In this document: positions 44,729 through 46,053 of the stretch, one piece after another | How positions within the stretch are numbered: position 1 is the first letter of the stretch | How the letters are laid out: the number at the start of each line of letters is the position of its first letter | DNA from: Candidatus Omnitrophota bacterium | GTDB lineage: Bacteria; Omnitrophota; Gorgyraeia; Zapsychrales; Zapsychraceae | Reading direction: 5' to 3' | DNA length: 46,053 bases | NCBI GenBank assembly: GCA_020053475.1 | Contig: JAGVNC010000027.1 | Location: forward strand, 1 to 46,053 | Position numbers and translations under genes: made by a program | Notes under the pieces: model-generated | Databases searched by the model: none | Seen by the model: the letters and a program-made list of their open reading frames with translations, nothing else | What the model was told of the DNA's origin: nothing

Positions 44729-45787
44729 ATGCAACATCATCTCCCTTCAGATCATTTCGGTCCCTGTTCCTCACCCCGTCAGCACGGTTCATTGTTGAAG
44801 AATAAAACAGTTTTAGTTGCTTTGATGTTGGGGATGTTGATGATACTGTCATTTGCCATCCCTGTGTTGGTCCCTTTCCGGCAAGCGTTGGCGATGTATT
44901 TTAGGTCGGTATGGTGGGCGATTCTGTTAGGGTTAACGGTCGGTGGGATCATCGATTATTATATCCCGCAGGAATACTTTTCATTTTTGTTGGCGAAACA
45001 TCAGAAGCGCACGATCCTCAATGCAGTCGGTTTGGGTTTTTTGATGAGCGTCTGTAGCCACGGGATTTTAGCCATCGCTGTCCAACTTTACAAAAAGGGC
45101 GCCTCCACCAGCGCGGTCATCGCTTTTTTACTTTCCAGCCCGTGGGCCAATCTTCCGATTACATTGATGTTAATCGGATTTTTCGGGTTAACGAAGGCCC
45201 TGTATATTATGTTTTCCGCGATTATCATCGCGTTAACCACCGGATGGATTTATCAATTATTGGAACACCATCGCCTTGTTGAAACGAATTCACAGACTCT
45301 TGATGTCACACAAGATTATTCAGTCCTTGGTGATATGAAAAAGAGATTTCGTCAGTATCGGTTTTCCGGTGAACAGTTGAAAAAAGATATTTGTGGAATT
45401 TCTTCAAGCAGCGCGGCGTTATCCAATATGGTATTGTGGTGGATTTTGGTAGGGATCGGATTAGCGAGTTTGGCGGGGGCGTATATCCCGCAACATTTTT
45501 TTCACCAGTATATGGGCCCGACGCTGGGCGGGATGCTTGTGACGTTGGCGACAGCGACGGTCATCGAAGTTTGCTCCGAAGGGACTGCGCCATTGGCATT
45601 TGAAATTTTTAGGCAAACAGGGGCCTTGGGAAACAGCTTGGTTTTCTTGATGGCCGGCGTGGCGACGGATTACACGGAAATCGGGATTTTGTGGCAGAAC
45701 ATTGGCCGCAAGGCCGCTTGTTGGCTTCCTGCCATTGCCGTTCCGCAGATTGTTTTTTGGGGCACGATCGCTAATATCATTTTTTGA
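44729..45787 (+). CDS. DUF318-type permease (ArsP/SO_0444-like metal or metalloid efflux)
   Basis: MSVCSHGILAIAVQLYKKGASTSAVIAFLLSSPWANLPITLMLIGFFG; EVCSEGTAPLAFEIF. Confidence 0.75.
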   Translation: MQHHLPSDHFGPCSSPRQHGSLLKNKTVLVALMLGMLMILSFAIPVLVPFRQALAMYFRSVWWAILLGLTVGGIIDYYIPQEYFSFLLAKHQKRTILNAVGLGFLMSVCSHGILAIAVQLYKKGASTSAVIAFLLSSPWANLPITLMLIGFFGLTKALYIMFSAIIIALTTGWIYQLLEHHRLVETNSQTLDVTQDYSVLGDMKKRFRQYRFSGEQLKKDICGISSSSAALSNMVLWWILVGIGLASLAGAYIPQHFFHQYMGPTLGGMLVTLATATVIEVCSEGTAPLAFEIFRQTGALGNSLVFLMAGVATDYTEIGILWQNIGRKAACWLPAIAVPQIVFWGTIANIIF

Positions 45788-45807
45788 AATTTAAAAAATA
45801 TTTGACA

Positions 45808-45966
45808 AGAAATTTTCATATGGTATATTGAATAACAATTACGTTCTTTTATAACTTATTTGATTGCCGCACGAAATGATCCGTCTTAACTAAGAATTTC
45901 CGAGAGCCAGCGATCTTTTACGAATCCCGAGCCCATTTCTCAACAACGAGAGATGGGTTTTTTATT
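45808..45966 (+). ncRNA. Candidate leader RNA or sRNA with promoter and intrinsic terminator
   Basis: TTGACA-N16-TATATT near 45805-45832; CCCATTTCTCaacaacGAGAGATGGG + TTTTTT near 45930-45963; no ORF between. Confidence 0.5.
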
Positions 45967-45970
45967 AACC

Positions 45971-46053
45971 CCGAAGGGCAGAATACCACGGGTTTACCCG
46001 TGGATGAATGGCTTTTCGCCCAAAGGGCGTCGAGCGAAGCTCGAAATGTGGAA
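45971..46053. mobile_element. Possible end of an IS200/IS605- or RAYT-type element (runs off window)
   Basis: GAATACCACGGGTTTACCCGTGGATGAATGGCTTTTCGCCC: imperfect terminal hairpins; no transposase inside window. Confidence 0.4.

Overview
The window looks like a chromosomal segment from an uncultured bacterium, perhaps Omnitrophota-like; this is a guess from gene style, not shown. The left part (about 1-25.7 kb) is mostly housekeeping or envelope genes: DUF502, family-4 uracil-DNA glycosylase, a secreted NHL/FG-GAP protein, an SDR oxidoreductase, a peptidoglycan-recycling-type cluster, TtcA, RarA, a GH-like protein, a RelE-like toxin-antitoxin pair, a pseudopilin operon behind what reads as a c-di-GMP-I (GEMM-I) riboswitch, an EamA transporter, an HTH+REC regulator, a HAD hydrolase and a radical SAM protein. 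The right part is an accessory island around a type I-C CRISPR-Cas system (cas3, cas5c, cas8c, cas7c, cas4, cas1, cas2, 6-repeat array). Two cargo blocks interrupt the cas genes. An arsenic cassette (DUF134 fragment, ACR3, arsC fragment) lies between the array and a second, decayed leader plus repeat. The most interesting signal is between cas3 and cas5c. On the minus strand there is a single degenerate, stem-covarying CRISPR repeat with its own promoter and terminator. Its 'spacer' partly matches (17/20, with a 5'-TTC PAM and mismatches at flipped-out positions 6 and 18) the DNA just upstream of the -35 box of the divergent NYN-domain (PIN-like RNase) gene. This resembles a CreA/CreR-type crRNA-like RNA steering Cascade to a promoter, here apparently guarding a protein-coding NYN gene. 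Next to it are two identical 96-bp repeats, each with a promoter, operator and terminator, flanking an unannotated 56-aa ribbon-helix-helix-like ORF. All calls were made by reading the sequence; no database search or folding program was run.
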